Notes: generated from the letters alone by a model not told the origin. A stretch of 64,000 nt of DNA from Pelagibaculum spongiae (GCF_003097315.1 NZ_QDDL01000005.1:1-64000), one strand, 5' to 3'; positions 22,199 to 32,259 are shown, numbered from the stretch's first letter. Made by a program: numbers and translations.

Positions 22199-22948
22199 AT
22201 GAGCGCAGATCCAACAACACATTTTGGTTATAAGACCGTCGCAACTGATGAAAAAGCTAGCAAAGTAGCTGAAGTCTTTCATTCGGTTGCTGCAAAATAT
22301 GATGTGATGAACGACCTGATGTCGTTGGGTGTTCATCGTATTTGGAAAAAAATGACGATTGAATCTGCCGCAGTTCGCAGTGGCCAGCGTGTGCTGGACC
22401 TTGCGGGCGGTACCGGTGATTTAGCCGCTGCTTTTTCTCGTAAAGTGGGCGAAACCGGTCAGGTCGTTTTATCCGACATCAACGATTCAATGCTCAAAGT
22501 AGGTCGCAGCAAGCTGGCGGATATGGGCATTTTGGGCAATGTTGAATATGTTCAGGCTAACGCCGAATCACTGCCATTTCCCGATAACTACTTTGACTGC
22601 ATCACAATTGCTTTTGGCCTGCGTAATGTCACTGACAAGCAAAAAGCACTGGAATCGATGGCTCGCGTACTTAAGCCGGGCGGACGCTTGCTGGTATTGG
22701 AATTCTCCAAGCCGGTGCATAAAAGCCTCTCCACACTTTACGATGTTTACTCATTCACTTTATTGCCGTTAATGGGCAAATTGATTGTGAATGACAGTGA
22801 GAGCTATAAGTATCTTGCCGAGTCAATCCGCATGCACCCTGACCAGGAAACACTCAAGGGCATGATGGAAACGGCCGGGCTGGATAACTGCAATTACACC
22901 AATATGACCGGTGGCATTGTTGCCCTGCATAAGGGTTTTAAATTCTAG
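22199..22948 (+). CDS. ubiE: Ubiquinone/menaquinone C-methyltransferase
   Basis: 249 residues. SAM-dependent methylation of the quinone ring (2-octaprenyl-6-methoxy-benzoquinol and demethylmenaquinol). Motif I is [15 protein letters not shown]; the family signatures [17 protein letters not shown] and [13 protein letters not shown] are intact. First of ubiE-ubiJ-ubiB. Confidence 0.97.
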   Translation: MSADPTTHFGYKTVATDEKASKVAEVFHSVAAKYDVMNDLMSLGVHRIWKKMTIESAAVRSGQRVLDLAGGTGDLAAAFSRKVGETGQVVLSDINDSMLKVGRSKLADMGILGNVEYVQANAESLPFPDNYFDCITIAFGLRNVTDKQKALESMARVLKPGGRLLVLEFSKPVHKSLSTLYDVYSFTLLPLMGKLIVNDSESYKYLAESIRMHPDQETLKGMMETAGLDNCNYTNMTGGIVALHKGFKF

Positions 22949-22970
22949 AACAAACTAAAAATAAGCCAGG

Positions 22971-22991
22971 GCGGGAGCAAAAAGCTCCCGC
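22971..22991 (+). terminator. Hairpin between ubiE and ubiJ
   Basis: A perfect 8-bp stem GCGGGAGC / GCTCCCGC with an AAAAA loop. There is no clean U-run after it, so it may be a partial attenuator or an mRNA-stability element within the operon. Confidence 0.5.
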
Positions 22992-23012
22992 AGCTTTCTT
23001 GCTGAGGCGAAT

Positions 23013-23687
23013 ATGACGTTTAAACCAGCACAACTGCCATTGCTGCAGTCACTACTGGATCAAACACTTGCTCGTGCTAATCAGCCAGATGCCTTGTTAG
23101 CACCTTTGGCTGGTCAATCGCTCGACCTTCTGATTAGCGCACCATCGGTTGCGCTGCGGCTTCACTTCGGCCATTCGACAATTAAACTAGCAATTCCTGA
23201 CGAGCAACTGGTGGTTAATGCCACGTTAAGTGGCTCAGCACAGGCATTCGTGCGGGCATCACTCAGCGACGATCCAGCCAAGGCATTTTCGAATGGCGAT
23301 CTAGAACTGACTGGTGATTCACGATTGGTTAGCCGCTTTAGCAAATTGCCTAAACAACTGAATATCGACTGGGAAGACTGGATTGCTCAGTTCACTGGCG
23401 ATATTGCTGCTCGTTGGCTATTTTCTGGCAGCAGTAAATTGTTTGGCTGGCTCGGCCACAGCAAGCAAAGTTTAACCAGCAGCTTGGTAGAATATTTGCA
23501 AGAAGAAAGCCGTGATCTTCCTGCGGGCAATGAAATGCGTGATTTCTTTGCCCGAGTCGATGAAATCCGCGATGATGTGGAGCGCTCAGCGGCCAGAATG
23601 CAGTTGCTGCAACAGCAGGTCGCTCGCCTTAAAAATAATCAATCATCTATCGAACCCCATCAAACGCCCGGGAGTAATGGCGAGTGA
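23013..23687 (+). CDS. ubiJ: Ubiquinone biosynthesis accessory factor UbiJ
   Basis: 224 residues. An N-terminal SCP2 lipid-binding domain (about 25-120), with FSNGDLELTGDSRLVSRF, and a C-terminal coiled-coil segment are the UbiJ layout. It works with UbiK in the soluble Ubi complex that binds quinone intermediates. The stop overlaps the ubiB start by 4 bp. Confidence 0.92.
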   Translation: MTFKPAQLPLLQSLLDQTLARANQPDALLAPLAGQSLDLLISAPSVALRLHFGHSTIKLAIPDEQLVVNATLSGSAQAFVRASLSDDPAKAFSNGDLELTGDSRLVSRFSKLPKQLNIDWEDWIAQFTGDIAARWLFSGSSKLFGWLGHSKQSLTSSLVEYLQEESRDLPAGNEMRDFFARVDEIRDDVERSAARMQLLQQQVARLKNNQSSIEPHQTPGSNGE

Positions 23688-25357
23688 AGCCCATTTACCA
23701 GCTGCTGAGACTATTTGCCATCAGCCGCACGTTAATTCGCCATCGTATTCATGAAATTCTTTTGGCTAATAGCAGCTTCAAACATTTTTTATGGCTGTTT
23801 TGGCTTTTACCTTGGCACTGGTTTCGTCATCCTAAGCAATCTCGTGGCAAACATATTCGTTTGGCACTGGAAGAATTAGGGCCGATCTTTATTAAATTTG
23901 GCCAGATATTATCGACTCGGCGTGATTTATTGCCGATCGATGTCGCCGAAGAATTGGCTCGTCTTCAAGACCAAGTGCCGCCATTTGATAAAGCACACTC
24001 TCGGCAGATTATCGAAAAAGCCATTGGCAAACCGATGGCCGAAGTGTTTAGTGACTTTATTGCCGAACCGCTCGGTTCTGCTTCGGTTGCTCAAGTACAT
24101 GCGGCAACCTTGCACAACGGTGATGAAGTCGTCATAAAAGTGCTGCGTCCAGACATTCTGCCGGTGATCGAGCACGACTTGCAGCTGATGTATGCCTTTG
24201 CTTGGCTGGTCGAACGTTTCATTCCTGATGGCAAGCGTTTACGGCCACTGGAAGTGATTCGCGATTACGATAAAACGATTCACGATGAATTGGATTTACA
24301 GCGCGAAGCTGCCAATGCTTCACAAATGCGCCGCAATACCATCGATACCGGTTTGATTTATGTTCCCAAAGTTTATTGGGATTACTGCCATACCAATGTG
24401 ATGGTAATGGAGCGAGTTTACGGCGTGGTGCCGGACAATATCGACAAGCTGCGTGACTTGGGCGTCGATATGAAAATCCTGTCTGAAAAAGCAGTTCAGG
24501 TGTTTTTTGGCCAGGTATTTCGCGACTGTTTCTTCCATGCCGATATGCACCCGGGCAATATTTTTGTTGATATTACCCACCCGGAAGATCCTACTTGGAT
24601 CGCGATTGATTGCGGCATAGTCGGCACGCTGAATCAGCATGACCAGCGCTATTTAGCCGATAACTTTTTAGCCTTCTTCGATCGAGATTATCACCGGGTT
24701 GCCGAGCTACATGTTGAGTCTGGCTGGGTACCTCGCGATACTTCAGTGGAAGATTTTGAATCGGCCATTCGCACTGTTTGCGAACCGATTTTTGAACGGC
24801 CACTTAGCGAAATTTCTTTCGGTCACTTCTTGCTGCGACTGTTTCAAACTGCTCGCCGTTTCAATATGGAAGTGCAACCTCAATTGGTACTGCTGCAAAA
24901 AACCCTACTTAACGTGGAAGGCCTCGGCCGTCAGCTTTATCCAGAACTTGATTTATGGGCCACCGCCAAACCGTTTTTAAAGGATTGGATGAAAACCCAG
25001 GTTGGGCCAAAAGCCCTATGGAATGACGTTAAGAAAAACGCACCCTATTGGCTAGAAACCTTGCCAGAATTACCTCGTCTGATTCATGAAGGCTTGCAAC
25101 AACAGCGAGATGGTCGAGAGCAGTCCCAGCAGCAAGCACAAATGCTGGCGCAAATTGCCCACAGCCAACGACAACAAGCTCGCAGCATTTGGTTTACTGC
25201 ATTGGGCGCTTTGTTATTGGTGTTAGCGGGCATGCAAGTAGAAGATTTTAATCAGCTTTCATTGGCGACTGTATCCTCAAGCAGTTTGTTTTTATCTGGC
25301 TTAGGTAGCTTATCTCTGCTGCTGGCTTGGCCAAGAAAATTGGCAATAAAACAATAA
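23684..25357 (+). CDS. ubiB: UbiB-family atypical kinase/ATPase for ubiquinone biosynthesis
   Basis: 557 residues. KFGQILSTRRDLLP (KxGQ motif), the alanine-rich nucleotide loop region EPLGSASVAQVH, and ADMHPGNIF are ADCK/UbiB signatures. Two hydrophobic segments at the C-terminus (about 500-555) anchor it in the inner membrane. Overlaps ubiJ, indicating translational coupling. Confidence 0.96.
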   Translation: MKPIYQLLRLFAISRTLIRHRIHEILLANSSFKHFLWLFWLLPWHWFRHPKQSRGKHIRLALEELGPIFIKFGQILSTRRDLLPIDVAEELARLQDQVPPFDKAHSRQIIEKAIGKPMAEVFSDFIAEPLGSASVAQVHAATLHNGDEVVIKVLRPDILPVIEHDLQLMYAFAWLVERFIPDGKRLRPLEVIRDYDKTIHDELDLQREAANASQMRRNTIDTGLIYVPKVYWDYCHTNVMVMERVYGVVPDNIDKLRDLGVDMKILSEKAVQVFFGQVFRDCFFHADMHPGNIFVDITHPEDPTWIAIDCGIVGTLNQHDQRYLADNFLAFFDRDYHRVAELHVESGWVPRDTSVEDFESAIRTVCEPIFERPLSEISFGHFLLRLFQTARRFNMEVQPQLVLLQKTLLNVEGLGRQLYPELDLWATAKPFLKDWMKTQVGPKALWNDVKKNAPYWLETLPELPRLIHEGLQQQRDGREQSQQQAQMLAQIAHSQRQQARSIWFTALGALLLVLAGMQVEDFNQLSLATVSSSSLFLSGLGSLSLLLAWPRKLAIKQ

Positions 25358-25425
25358 ATCACAAGCCTTTGTAAATATGATATTTTGCCCGCTCGATCGG
25401 CTTGCTAGAAAAGGTGTACAGGCAA

Positions 25426-25824
25426 ATGCAAATTGAAAATGACCACTGGCTAGATCAGTTGAAGTGGAATGCTGATGGTTTGGTCGCAGCGATTGCCGTT
25501 GACCATAAAACCAACGAAATTCTGATGCAGGCTTGGGTTAATCGTCAGGCATTGCAACTTAGCGCAGAAGAAGGCCGAGCAGTTTATTGGTCACGTTCGC
25601 GTAATAAATTATGGCGTAAAGGTGAGTCTTCTGGTCACGTGCAAAAATTGCATGAAATCCGTCTCGACTGTGATGGTGATTCATTGCTCTATCGAGTTGA
25701 GCAGCTTGGAGATATTGCCTGTCACACTGGAAGACGTAGCTGTTTTTACAAACGGCTTGACCCCACCGGGTGGACAGATGCAGATCCGGTGCTAACTCCC
25801 CCCGAAGAGATATATCGAAACTAA
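25426..25824 (+). CDS. hisI: Phosphoribosyl-AMP cyclohydrolase
   Basis: About 132 residues; third step of histidine synthesis. Key motifs: [33 protein letters not shown], and the zinc cysteine in [10 protein letters not shown] chose the ATG at 25426 ([12 protein letters not shown]), preceded by an AGG; a TTG 24 nt upstream is possible but adds no conserved sequence. Separate from hisE, as in pseudomonads. Confidence 0.95.
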   Translation: MQIENDHWLDQLKWNADGLVAAIAVDHKTNEILMQAWVNRQALQLSAEEGRAVYWSRSRNKLWRKGESSGHVQKLHEIRLDCDGDSLLYRVEQLGDIACHTGRRSCFYKRLDPTGWTDADPVLTPPEEIYRN

Positions 25825-25884
25825 CCCTATTCGTGTTTTATGGGTGGTCTGAATCAGGCCCTCGGCTAAACTTCAGGAGCAATC

Positions 25885-26208
25885 ATGAGCGACACATTAA
25901 CCCGGCTGACCGAAATTTTGGCACAGCGCAGGCAGGCAGATCCCGAGTCATCTTACGTGGCTAGTCTGCACCACAAGGGTTTGAATAAAATCCTTGAAAA
26001 GGTTGGTGAAGAAGCTTTTGAAACCGTGATTGCGGCCAAAGATGGTGACACTGATCAAGTCATTTACGAGACAGCTGATCTGTGGTTTCATTCGATGGTC
26101 ATGCTCAGTCACCTGGGGCTTGAGCCTCAACAGATTCTTAACGAACTAGATCGCCGCTTCGGTTTATCTGGACACGATGAGAAGGCTGCACGTAGCCAGG
26201 AGAAGTAA
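25885..26208 (+). CDS. hisE: Phosphoribosyl-ATP diphosphatase
   Basis: 107 residues, second step of histidine synthesis. The MazG-like helices with [14 protein letters not shown] and [13 protein letters not shown] carry the metal-binding acidic residues. Ribosome site AGGAG at 7 nt. It lies between hisI and the HIT gene in a conserved hisI-hisE-tatABC order. Confidence 0.95.
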   Translation: MSDTLTRLTEILAQRRQADPESSYVASLHHKGLNKILEKVGEEAFETVIAAKDGDTDQVIYETADLWFHSMVMLSHLGLEPQQILNELDRRFGLSGHDEKAARSQEK

Positions 26209-26213
26209 TTTCG

Positions 26214-26549
26214 ATGGAAGATTGTATTTTTTGCAAGATCATCAAGGGAGAAATCCCTTCAAGCAAAGTTTACGAAGACGACCAGATGCTGGCATTCAAA
26301 GACATTGCACCGAAAGCAGAAACTCATTTGCTGGTGATCCCCAAGAAACATCTAAAGAACTTTAACGAGTTGGCTGATGAGGAAGAAACCTTATTAACCG
26401 CTCATATGATGCAGAAAATTCCTTATATCGCTCGCTCCGCAGGACTGAGCGATTACCGCCTAGTAACCAATAATGGTGCCGGTGCCGGTCAAGTTGTTTT
26501 CCATCTTCATTTCCACATTCTTGGTGGCAGTTCGCTTCCGGGATTTTGA
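26214..26549 (+). CDS. HIT-family nucleotide hydrolase (HinT-like)
   Basis: 111 residues. The N-terminal CIFCKIIKGEIPSSKVYED and C-terminal HLHFHILGG (the HxHxH histidine triad) are diagnostic of the HINT branch, which hydrolyses AMP-linked phosphoramidates. Starts 5 bp after hisE. Confidence 0.93.
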   Translation: MEDCIFCKIIKGEIPSSKVYEDDQMLAFKDIAPKAETHLLVIPKKHLKNFNELADEEETLLTAHMMQKIPYIARSAGLSDYRLVTNNGAGAGQVVFHLHFHILGGSSLPGF

Positions 26550-26566
26550 ACCTAAAAGGGTAAGTT

Positions 26567-26803
26567 ATGGGCATTAGTGTCTGGCAATTAGTCATCATTC
26601 TAATCATCGTGGTTCTGTTATTCGGTACCAAACGTTTACGTTCATTGGGCGGTGATTTAGGCGGCGCAATGAAAAGCTTCCGTACTGCTGTAAAAGATGA
26701 AGACGCCGAAAAAGCGCCTGCACCTTTGGAAGATACACGCGGTGAAGTTATCGATGGTGAGAAAGTCACTACCGAGAAAACCGAATCTCAAAATAAGAGC
26801 TAA
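26567..26803 (+). CDS. tatA: Sec-independent protein translocase subunit TatA
   Basis: 78 residues. A single N-terminal membrane helix ([16 protein letters not shown]), the hinge with FGTKRL, an amphipathic helix, and a charged tail. It multimerises to form the passage for folded twin-arginine substrates. First of tatABC. Confidence 0.95.
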   Translation: MGISVWQLVIILIIVVLLFGTKRLRSLGGDLGGAMKSFRTAVKDEDAEKAPAPLEDTRGEVIDGEKVTTEKTESQNKS

Positions 26804-26809
26804 TCAACT

Positions 26810-27244
26810 ATGTTTGATATCGGCTTTTGGGAGCTGGCACTACTGGGGATTATTTGTCTGCTTGTGGTGGGTCCTGAGCGGTTGCCTGCGTTTGCCCGGG
26901 CAGTTGGCAATGTGATCGGCAAGGTCAAACGTACGACTGGCGCGCTAAAAAGTGAGCTAGATCGTGAGCTGCGCAATGCCGAAGTCATGGCTAAAAGTAA
27001 TGGTGTTGATGACATTCGCCAAATGATGGCTGATACCCAAAAAGATCTCGAAGAAGCAACTCGTCCGGTAAAACATTTTACCGACCAGGTTTCTGAACAA
27101 TTTAGAGATCTGGATTCTGTACCAGAACAGCAGCATTCCGATCTGCAGAAAGCCGGTGCTGAACTGCGCAAGCAGTCTCAATCTGTAGAAACTCCGGATC
27201 ACCTACCGGCCGCAGACAAAACAGACTCACGCCGTAATGACTGA
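26810..27244 (+). CDS. tatB: Sec-independent protein translocase subunit TatB
   Basis: 144 residues. MFDIGFWELALLGIICLLVVGPERLP is the standard TatB start (the GPERLP hinge), followed by amphipathic helices and a polar tail. With TatC it recognises twin-arginine signal peptides. Overlaps the tatC start by 8 bp. Confidence 0.95.
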   Translation: MFDIGFWELALLGIICLLVVGPERLPAFARAVGNVIGKVKRTTGALKSELDRELRNAEVMAKSNGVDDIRQMMADTQKDLEEATRPVKHFTDQVSEQFRDLDSVPEQQHSDLQKAGAELRKQSQSVETPDHLPAADKTDSRRND

Positions 27245-28067
27245 TAAACCAAAAGTCGACCACACCACTATGCCTTTGTTTAGCCATTTGGTTGAACTAA
27301 GAAGTCGCCTGCTTAAAGCGGTTATTGCGATTGTGCTGGTGTTTTCTTGCATGTTCTATTTCTCGCAAGACCTCTATTCCATGTTGGCGGAGCCTTTAAC
27401 CCGTCACTTGCCTGAAGGCTCTAGTATGATTGCAACTCAGGTTGCATCGCCGTTTCTAGCGCCTTTCAAATTAACCCTAGTATTGTCGATCTTTATCGCC
27501 ATTCCTTATCTGCTTTATCAGATGTGGTCTTTTGTGGCGCCGGGGTTATATGAGCATGAAAAGAAACTGGCATTTCCATTAGTAGTGCTATCCAGTTTTC
27601 TGTTTTATCTCGGCATCGCTTTTGCTTATTTCGTGGTTTTTCCACTGATATTTGGCTTTTTTACCGGCGTGGTGCCTGAAGGTGTAGAGGTGATGACCGA
27701 TATCACCAGCTACCTAGATTTCGTACTCAAGCTGTTTTTTGCTTTTGGTATGGCGTTTGAAATTCCGATCGCAGCTATTTTGCTGATCTGGACTGGCGCT
27801 ATGACCCCTAAACAGCTGGCTGAAAAACGTCCTTATGTGATTGTTGGCTCATTTGTTATCGGCATGCTGTTAACACCACCTGATATTATTTCCCAATCAT
27901 TACTAGCGATTCCTATGTGGCTGTTATTTGAAATGGGATTAATCTTCGCTCGTGTGGTTAAACCAAAGTCTCGTTCAGCGGTCGATGCCGAAAAAGCAGC
28001 AGAACAAGAAGCTTTAACTGCTGATGGCAAGCCTCAAATCGGCCAGGATATTTCCCCCGATAAATAA
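27237..28067 (+). CDS. tatC: Sec-independent protein translocase subunit TatC
   Basis: 276 residues with six membrane segments. HLVELRSRLLKAV, PYLLYQMWSFVAPGLYEHEK and the TPPDIISQ loop are conserved TatC features. Binds the twin-arginine motif. Last gene of the tat operon, followed by a hairpin. Confidence 0.96.
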   Translation: MTDKPKVDHTTMPLFSHLVELRSRLLKAVIAIVLVFSCMFYFSQDLYSMLAEPLTRHLPEGSSMIATQVASPFLAPFKLTLVLSIFIAIPYLLYQMWSFVAPGLYEHEKKLAFPLVVLSSFLFYLGIAFAYFVVFPLIFGFFTGVVPEGVEVMTDITSYLDFVLKLFFAFGMAFEIPIAAILLIWTGAMTPKQLAEKRPYVIVGSFVIGMLLTPPDIISQSLLAIPMWLLFEMGLIFARVVKPKSRSAVDAEKAAEQEALTADGKPQIGQDISPDK

Positions 28068-28083
28068 CAACTTATTACCTTGG

Positions 28084-28113
28084 GCCAGTCCGATGACTTT
28101 CTATCGGACTGGC
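28084..28113 (+). terminator. Hairpin after tatC
   Basis: A perfect 11-bp stem GCCAGTCCGAT / ATCGGACTGGC with an 8-nt loop, 17 bp after the tatC stop. There is no U-run, so it may stabilise the mRNA 3' end or depend on Rho. Confidence 0.6.
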
Positions 28114-28211
28114 TCACAGCTTGCGCTCTTGACGCTAGCTTTCCCTTTCTGAATAAGCTTTTCTTAACAGGCGCTGCTGCAAATGTGTCTGACTCAATTA
28201 GGAAATGCTTT

Positions 28212-28751
28212 ATGAACAAGCCGCCATCAACCAATTCTGTAGATAAAATGTCTAGCCAGAAAATTCCCGGTCACTCTTTTCAGTCAGATAATCCTTACCA
28301 AGCACCAACCGCGCCATTAGATACCGTTGAAAGCAGCGGCATTCGTTATGCGGGTTTCTGGCGACGTTTTGTTGCAGCAGCCATTGATGGCTTATTAATG
28401 CTGCTGCTGCTAGCACCGCTTTCAATTACTATTGTTGGCCGACAAGAAGCTGAAATTGCTGCAATCAGTTTTAGTTTCAGCAGTATTTTGGTGGAATATT
28501 TACTGCCAATGGTCATCACCCTTTTGTTTTGGTTTTTCTATTCAGCTACTCCTGGAAAAATGCTGCTGGGCTTAAAAATCATCGATGCTCAACATGGCGG
28601 CAAAGCCAAACCATTTCAGCTGCTAATGCGCTATATCGGATATTTTCCATCGATGGTGGTGTTATTTATGGGCTTTATCTGGATTGCTATCGATGAGAAA
28701 AAACAAGGCTGGCACGACAAGGTTGCAGAAACGCTAGTGGTTAGAAAATAA
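28212..28751 (+). CDS. RDD-family membrane protein
   Basis: 179 residues. YAGFWRRFVAAAIDGLL is the RDD domain start (R...D), with three membrane segments and the TPGKMLLGLKI motif, ending in WHDKVAETLVV. The start is the ATG after AGGAAA at 28212; a longer reading frame would run through the tatC hairpin. RDD proteins are of mostly unknown function, some in Na+/H+ exchange. Confidence 0.85.
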   Translation: MNKPPSTNSVDKMSSQKIPGHSFQSDNPYQAPTAPLDTVESSGIRYAGFWRRFVAAAIDGLLMLLLLAPLSITIVGRQEAEIAAISFSFSSILVEYLLPMVITLLFWFFYSATPGKMLLGLKIIDAQHGGKAKPFQLLMRYIGYFPSMVVLFMGFIWIAIDEKKQGWHDKVAETLVVRK

Positions 28752-28943
28752 GCTTTTACCAGCGATTCCCTTCTCTCTTATCCGCTTTGACAAAGGCAGT
28801 TCGCGCACACAATTAGAGCGTGTGGTATCACAACTTTAGCGGCTGTTAACGCAAACTGTGAGCTGCATCTAGTAGATCACTGGACGTAAACTGATAGTTT
28901 ATTTATCAATTACTTATAATTAGTTATGCAGTAGATGTAGCAA

Positions 28944-29855
28944 ATGGTCCAGTGTAGCCTGTTGAAAAAGTTGGCCAAAATACTTAGCCAAGCACGCCAA
29001 GAGCCAATTGAGCTCAGCTCCGGCATCATCAACCAAGGTGCAGGCTCTCAAACTCGGCAATTAATCGGTCATACCGGCAAGGGTCAGCTACGATTTTTGT
29101 TAAAAACCACCTGCATCGAAAAACAACCGATGTTGGTTGCTGAAGCGAATAATCTTCGCCAATTAAAACAAACCTCAACTATTCGAGTACCGGAAGTTAT
29201 CTGGTGTGGCGAAGCCTCCAATGAAGCTGTTTTATTAGTGGAATGGCTTGATTTTCAATCGGCAGGTAACTGGCAGCAACTGGCAAAAAAAATCACTGAA
29301 CTGCATCGATACCCGGTCGCAAATGATACATCTCAACAGCCAGCCTATGGTTGGGCTGATGATAATTATCTGGGTGAAAACCTACAGAAAAATGGTTTTA
29401 AAACTCGCTGGTGTGATTTTTTTGCTGAACAAAGAATCGGCGTTCAATTAGAGCAAGCTGCTAGAAATAATTTTGTATTAGGTTCGGTCAATTTACTCAT
29501 CGATCAAGTTCGAAAAAAATTATCTGATCATCAACCAGATATTTCATTGGTTCATGGTGATTTCTGGAGTGGTAATGTCGGTTTTTGTCATAAATCTCCG
29601 GTGATTTATGACCCAGCTTGCTACTACGGTGACCGTGAAACAGACTTTGCAATGGCTAGTTTATTTGGTGGTTTTTCACCACAATTTTTCTCCTGCTGTC
29701 AGCAAGACTGGCCATTACCTGCCGGCTGGGAAAACCGCCGAGTAATCTACAACCTTTATCACCTGTTAAATCACCTCAATCTATTTGGTAGTCACTGGGA
29801 AGCAGATGTTCACAAAGCCTTGCAGCAATTACTGGCAACTACAGAAAGCGCCTGA
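28944..29855 (+). CDS. Fructosamine kinase family protein
   Basis: 303 residues. The APH/FN3K kinase fold with catalytic loop LVHGDFWSGNVG and the family signature YDPACYYGDRETDFAM. Bacterial members phosphorylate glycated amines or ribulosamines for protein deglycation. The N-terminal GAGSQT region would be the nucleotide loop. Stands alone with about 190 bp upstream. Confidence 0.9.
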   Translation: MVQCSLLKKLAKILSQARQEPIELSSGIINQGAGSQTRQLIGHTGKGQLRFLLKTTCIEKQPMLVAEANNLRQLKQTSTIRVPEVIWCGEASNEAVLLVEWLDFQSAGNWQQLAKKITELHRYPVANDTSQQPAYGWADDNYLGENLQKNGFKTRWCDFFAEQRIGVQLEQAARNNFVLGSVNLLIDQVRKKLSDHQPDISLVHGDFWSGNVGFCHKSPVIYDPACYYGDRETDFAMASLFGGFSPQFFSCCQQDWPLPAGWENRRVIYNLYHLLNHLNLFGSHWEADVHKALQQLLATTESA

Positions 29856-29890
29856 TACTTTATAAAAAAGATTTCGATCAGGCCAAAATA

Positions 29891-30553
29891 ATGATCAAAA
29901 ATAAACCGCTGTTGCTGCCTAGGATAACTGCTCTGCTATTCAGCAGTATCTGCCTTGCATTTGCTCCAGTTCAGGCTGAGCTAGTTACTCAGGCAGAACT
30001 CCGCCTGGCACATGAAACCGTTCCATTAAAAGATAACCTCGATCTGCAAATCGATCGTATTGGCTTTGAAATATATGGCGAACGGATTAAAGGTATTCAA
30101 CTGGGTTTATCAGGCGGATGGCTGGATAGTTCGATTGATAACTTGCCCACCGTGGCAACTACCGAATTATCTGGCAAATATCTTGGTCTGAGATTAAACA
30201 ATGTGCCAGCCAAAGCAGGTTGGGCAGCTCAATGGTCTGCTGATTATCTGTTTTATCAACTAGATAAAAAAATTGATCAACGAGAGATTGAATTGGATTG
30301 GAGCCAGATAAACCTGAATTTGGGTTATGGGTTTGCCGGTGAAGATTTTCGAATTGCTGCAGGTATTGAGGCGTTGGTGATTGATGGTGATCTGCAAGAT
30401 AACAACGGGTTAAACCAAGGTATTCAACAAGATAAACCGATTGGCGGCTGGTTAGAGTTTGGTTTAAGAGCCGATCAACATGGCGATCTTTTGATCAAAA
30501 TTTCAGCACCTCATCAGCAAATGATTCAACTTAGCTTCCGTAATAGCTTTTAA
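29891..30553 (+). CDS. Predicted outer-membrane or periplasmic protein
   Basis: 220 residues with a signal peptide (cleavage probably after VQA, about residue 29). The mature part alternates polar and hydrophobic residues and has many Gly, Asp and aromatic residues (GIQLGLSGGWL, WSQINLNLGYGFAG), ending in the aromatic C-terminus LSFRNSF. This suggests a small beta-barrel with a BAM-type terminal Phe. No family recognised. Confidence 0.7.
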   Translation: MIKNKPLLLPRITALLFSSICLAFAPVQAELVTQAELRLAHETVPLKDNLDLQIDRIGFEIYGERIKGIQLGLSGGWLDSSIDNLPTVATTELSGKYLGLRLNNVPAKAGWAAQWSADYLFYQLDKKIDQREIELDWSQINLNLGYGFAGEDFRIAAGIEALVIDGDLQDNNGLNQGIQQDKPIGGWLEFGLRADQHGDLLIKISAPHQQMIQLSFRNSF

Positions 30554-30582
30554 ATCAACAAAAGCTAAACACCTAAATGAAT

Positions 30583-30614
30583 AAGGTCTTCAGCGATAAA
30601 TCGCCGAAGACCTT
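30583..30614. terminator. Bidirectional hairpin between convergent genes
   Basis: AAGGTCTTC (30583-30591) pairs with GAAGACCTT (30606-30614), with an inner GCGAT/ATCGC extension. It sits between the 3' ends of the outer-membrane protein gene and the crotonase gene. Confidence 0.65.
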
Positions 30615-30638
30615 GCCGCAGGCTGATTTGCGGGTAAT

Positions 30639-31439
30639 TCAGCTTACCTTGCGCTTACCGAAAGCGATAGGTTTCTTCATAAACTTCTTTGACACCGCGG
30701 CAAGAAAATTCCGCCGCCCAATCAGTTTTTTCTGTAACTGGGTTTCCAGTTTCAGCGCCGTATGATCATCGCTACTCCAGCTGGTGTGATATAGCTGCTT
30801 GGTACATGCCAGTGCATCGGGTGATGATTTGAGCAACTGCTCTGCTAACTGTTGGGCTCTGGCGAATGGGTCTGCAGTAACTTCAGTTAATAAATTCAGT
30901 TGCTTAGCTTTATCAGCCGGGATTAATTCAAAATTCATGGTAATCAATTTTGCCTGATCAATCGGCATTAATTCCCGCAAATAGATTGAAGCACCCATAT
31001 CAGGAATCATTCCCCAGCGGCCTTCCAGCACAGAGAGCTGAGCATCTTCACTGGCAATACGGAAGTCACAACCCAAGGCAATCTGCAAACCACCGCCAAG
31101 GCATTTACCTTGAATCACACAAATCACCGGCACCGGTAGCTCCCGCCAACACCAACTTGCCTCTTGCACTAAATTGGTGAGTTGTTTGGCTGATTTCTTT
31201 AGATATTTACGAATGATAAACGGGTTCTTGGCAACACTGTCGATATCTAACCCAGCACAGAAGTGCTTACCTTCAGCATCCAAAATCACCACTTGAACGG
31301 TGCGATCTTTTTTGATCTGTTTTGCAGCGTTGATCAATGCCTGGAATGTTTGGTCATCTAGCCCATTGTACTTTTCAGGGCGACACAAGGTCACTCGAGC
31401 AACTCGGTTTTCAATTTGCAGCCTGACTCTGTCGGTCAT
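30639..31439 (-). CDS. Crotonase / enoyl-CoA hydratase family protein
   Basis: 266 residues. FCAGLDIDSV and GKCLGGGLQIALGCDFRIA form the CoA oxyanion hole; LEGRWGMIPDMGAS carries the acidic catalytic position of the dienoyl-CoA isomerase-like subgroup. Probable role in fatty-acid or branched acyl-CoA turnover. It stands alone, so the substrate is not indicated. Confidence 0.9.
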   Translation of the reverse strand: MTDRVRLQIENRVARVTLCRPEKYNGLDDQTFQALINAAKQIKKDRTVQVVILDAEGKHFCAGLDIDSVAKNPFIIRKYLKKSAKQLTNLVQEASWCWRELPVPVICVIQGKCLGGGLQIALGCDFRIASEDAQLSVLEGRWGMIPDMGASIYLRELMPIDQAKLITMNFELIPADKAKQLNLLTEVTADPFARAQQLAEQLLKSSPDALACTKQLYHTSWSSDDHTALKLETQLQKKLIGRRNFLAAVSKKFMKKPIAFGKRKVS

Positions 31440-31584
31440 GATTGTTGTTCCTGCAGCTAAGCGATTGCAAGATTATAACCAGATTATTTTATGTAGAAAT
31501 GGCTCATTATCTACATTTTCACTGTCAATATTGCAGATTGATTGCTTAACTCATTCACATGATTGATCTTTATAAAACCAGTTG

Positions 31585-32259
31585 ATGAAAATTATCTACT
31601 TTGATATCGATGAAACATTGATTACTGCTGATAACAGACTTAAATATTTATCTCAATTCCAAATGTTAAAAACTACTCCATGCCGCAGTTTATTTAATAA
31701 GCGACAATTTCATTTTTTACATTACCAACTTCATAGAGCTTTCTTTGAAGAATTTAATGATAAAAATCCACCAAATGCGATGTTGTGCCTAGCCACCAAT
31801 GCAACATATCCTAAAGATGATATGCTTCATTTCTTTGCCCAGTGTTTCCCAGCAGCGGCGCATTTTTTCTATACAAAGATGATGTATCTATATTTATATA
31901 GTTTTTCTTCTGATGAAGATTCTGCTTTTACTATTATGAATCATTGCTTTCACGATACAACTTTTCCTCGTGAACAGCTGTTGCTTCCATTTGATAGCAT
32001 TACTAAAACAGCTCGTATTTTGCAGCATTCACAAATCGCTCGAGCAGAATGTAAAGAAGAAGAAGTAGAGCTCTATTTAATTGACGATAATGTAAATACA
32101 TTAAAAGCTGCTTATGATAAAAAAATAGTGTGCCTTAAATCTTCAATTGAGAATTATGAAGAAAATTTGATTGAGATAGGAAATCGTATCGGGTTAGATG
32201 TTAAAGAAAGAATATTAAAAAATAGTCTTGAGTCAACCGATAGCGCTAACCCTTCATAA
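31585..32259 (+). CDS. HAD-like hydrolase orphan
   Basis: 224 residues. HAD motifs: DIDET at residues 7-11, T in LCLATNATY near 70, a Lys in SITKTARIL near 140, and LYLIDDNVNTLKAA near 170. Same general plan as the genes at 676, 37521 and 38469 but diverged. AT-rich compared with neighbours. Start is the ATG at 31585 (a TTG precedes it directly). The 3' end overlaps the convergent methyltransferase gene by 14 bp. Substrate unknown. Confidence 0.7.
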   Translation: MKIIYFDIDETLITADNRLKYLSQFQMLKTTPCRSLFNKRQFHFLHYQLHRAFFEEFNDKNPPNAMLCLATNATYPKDDMLHFFAQCFPAAAHFFYTKMMYLYLYSFSSDEDSAFTIMNHCFHDTTFPREQLLLPFDSITKTARILQHSQIARAECKEEEVELYLIDDNVNTLKAAYDKKIVCLKSSIENYEENLIEIGNRIGLDVKERILKNSLESTDSANPS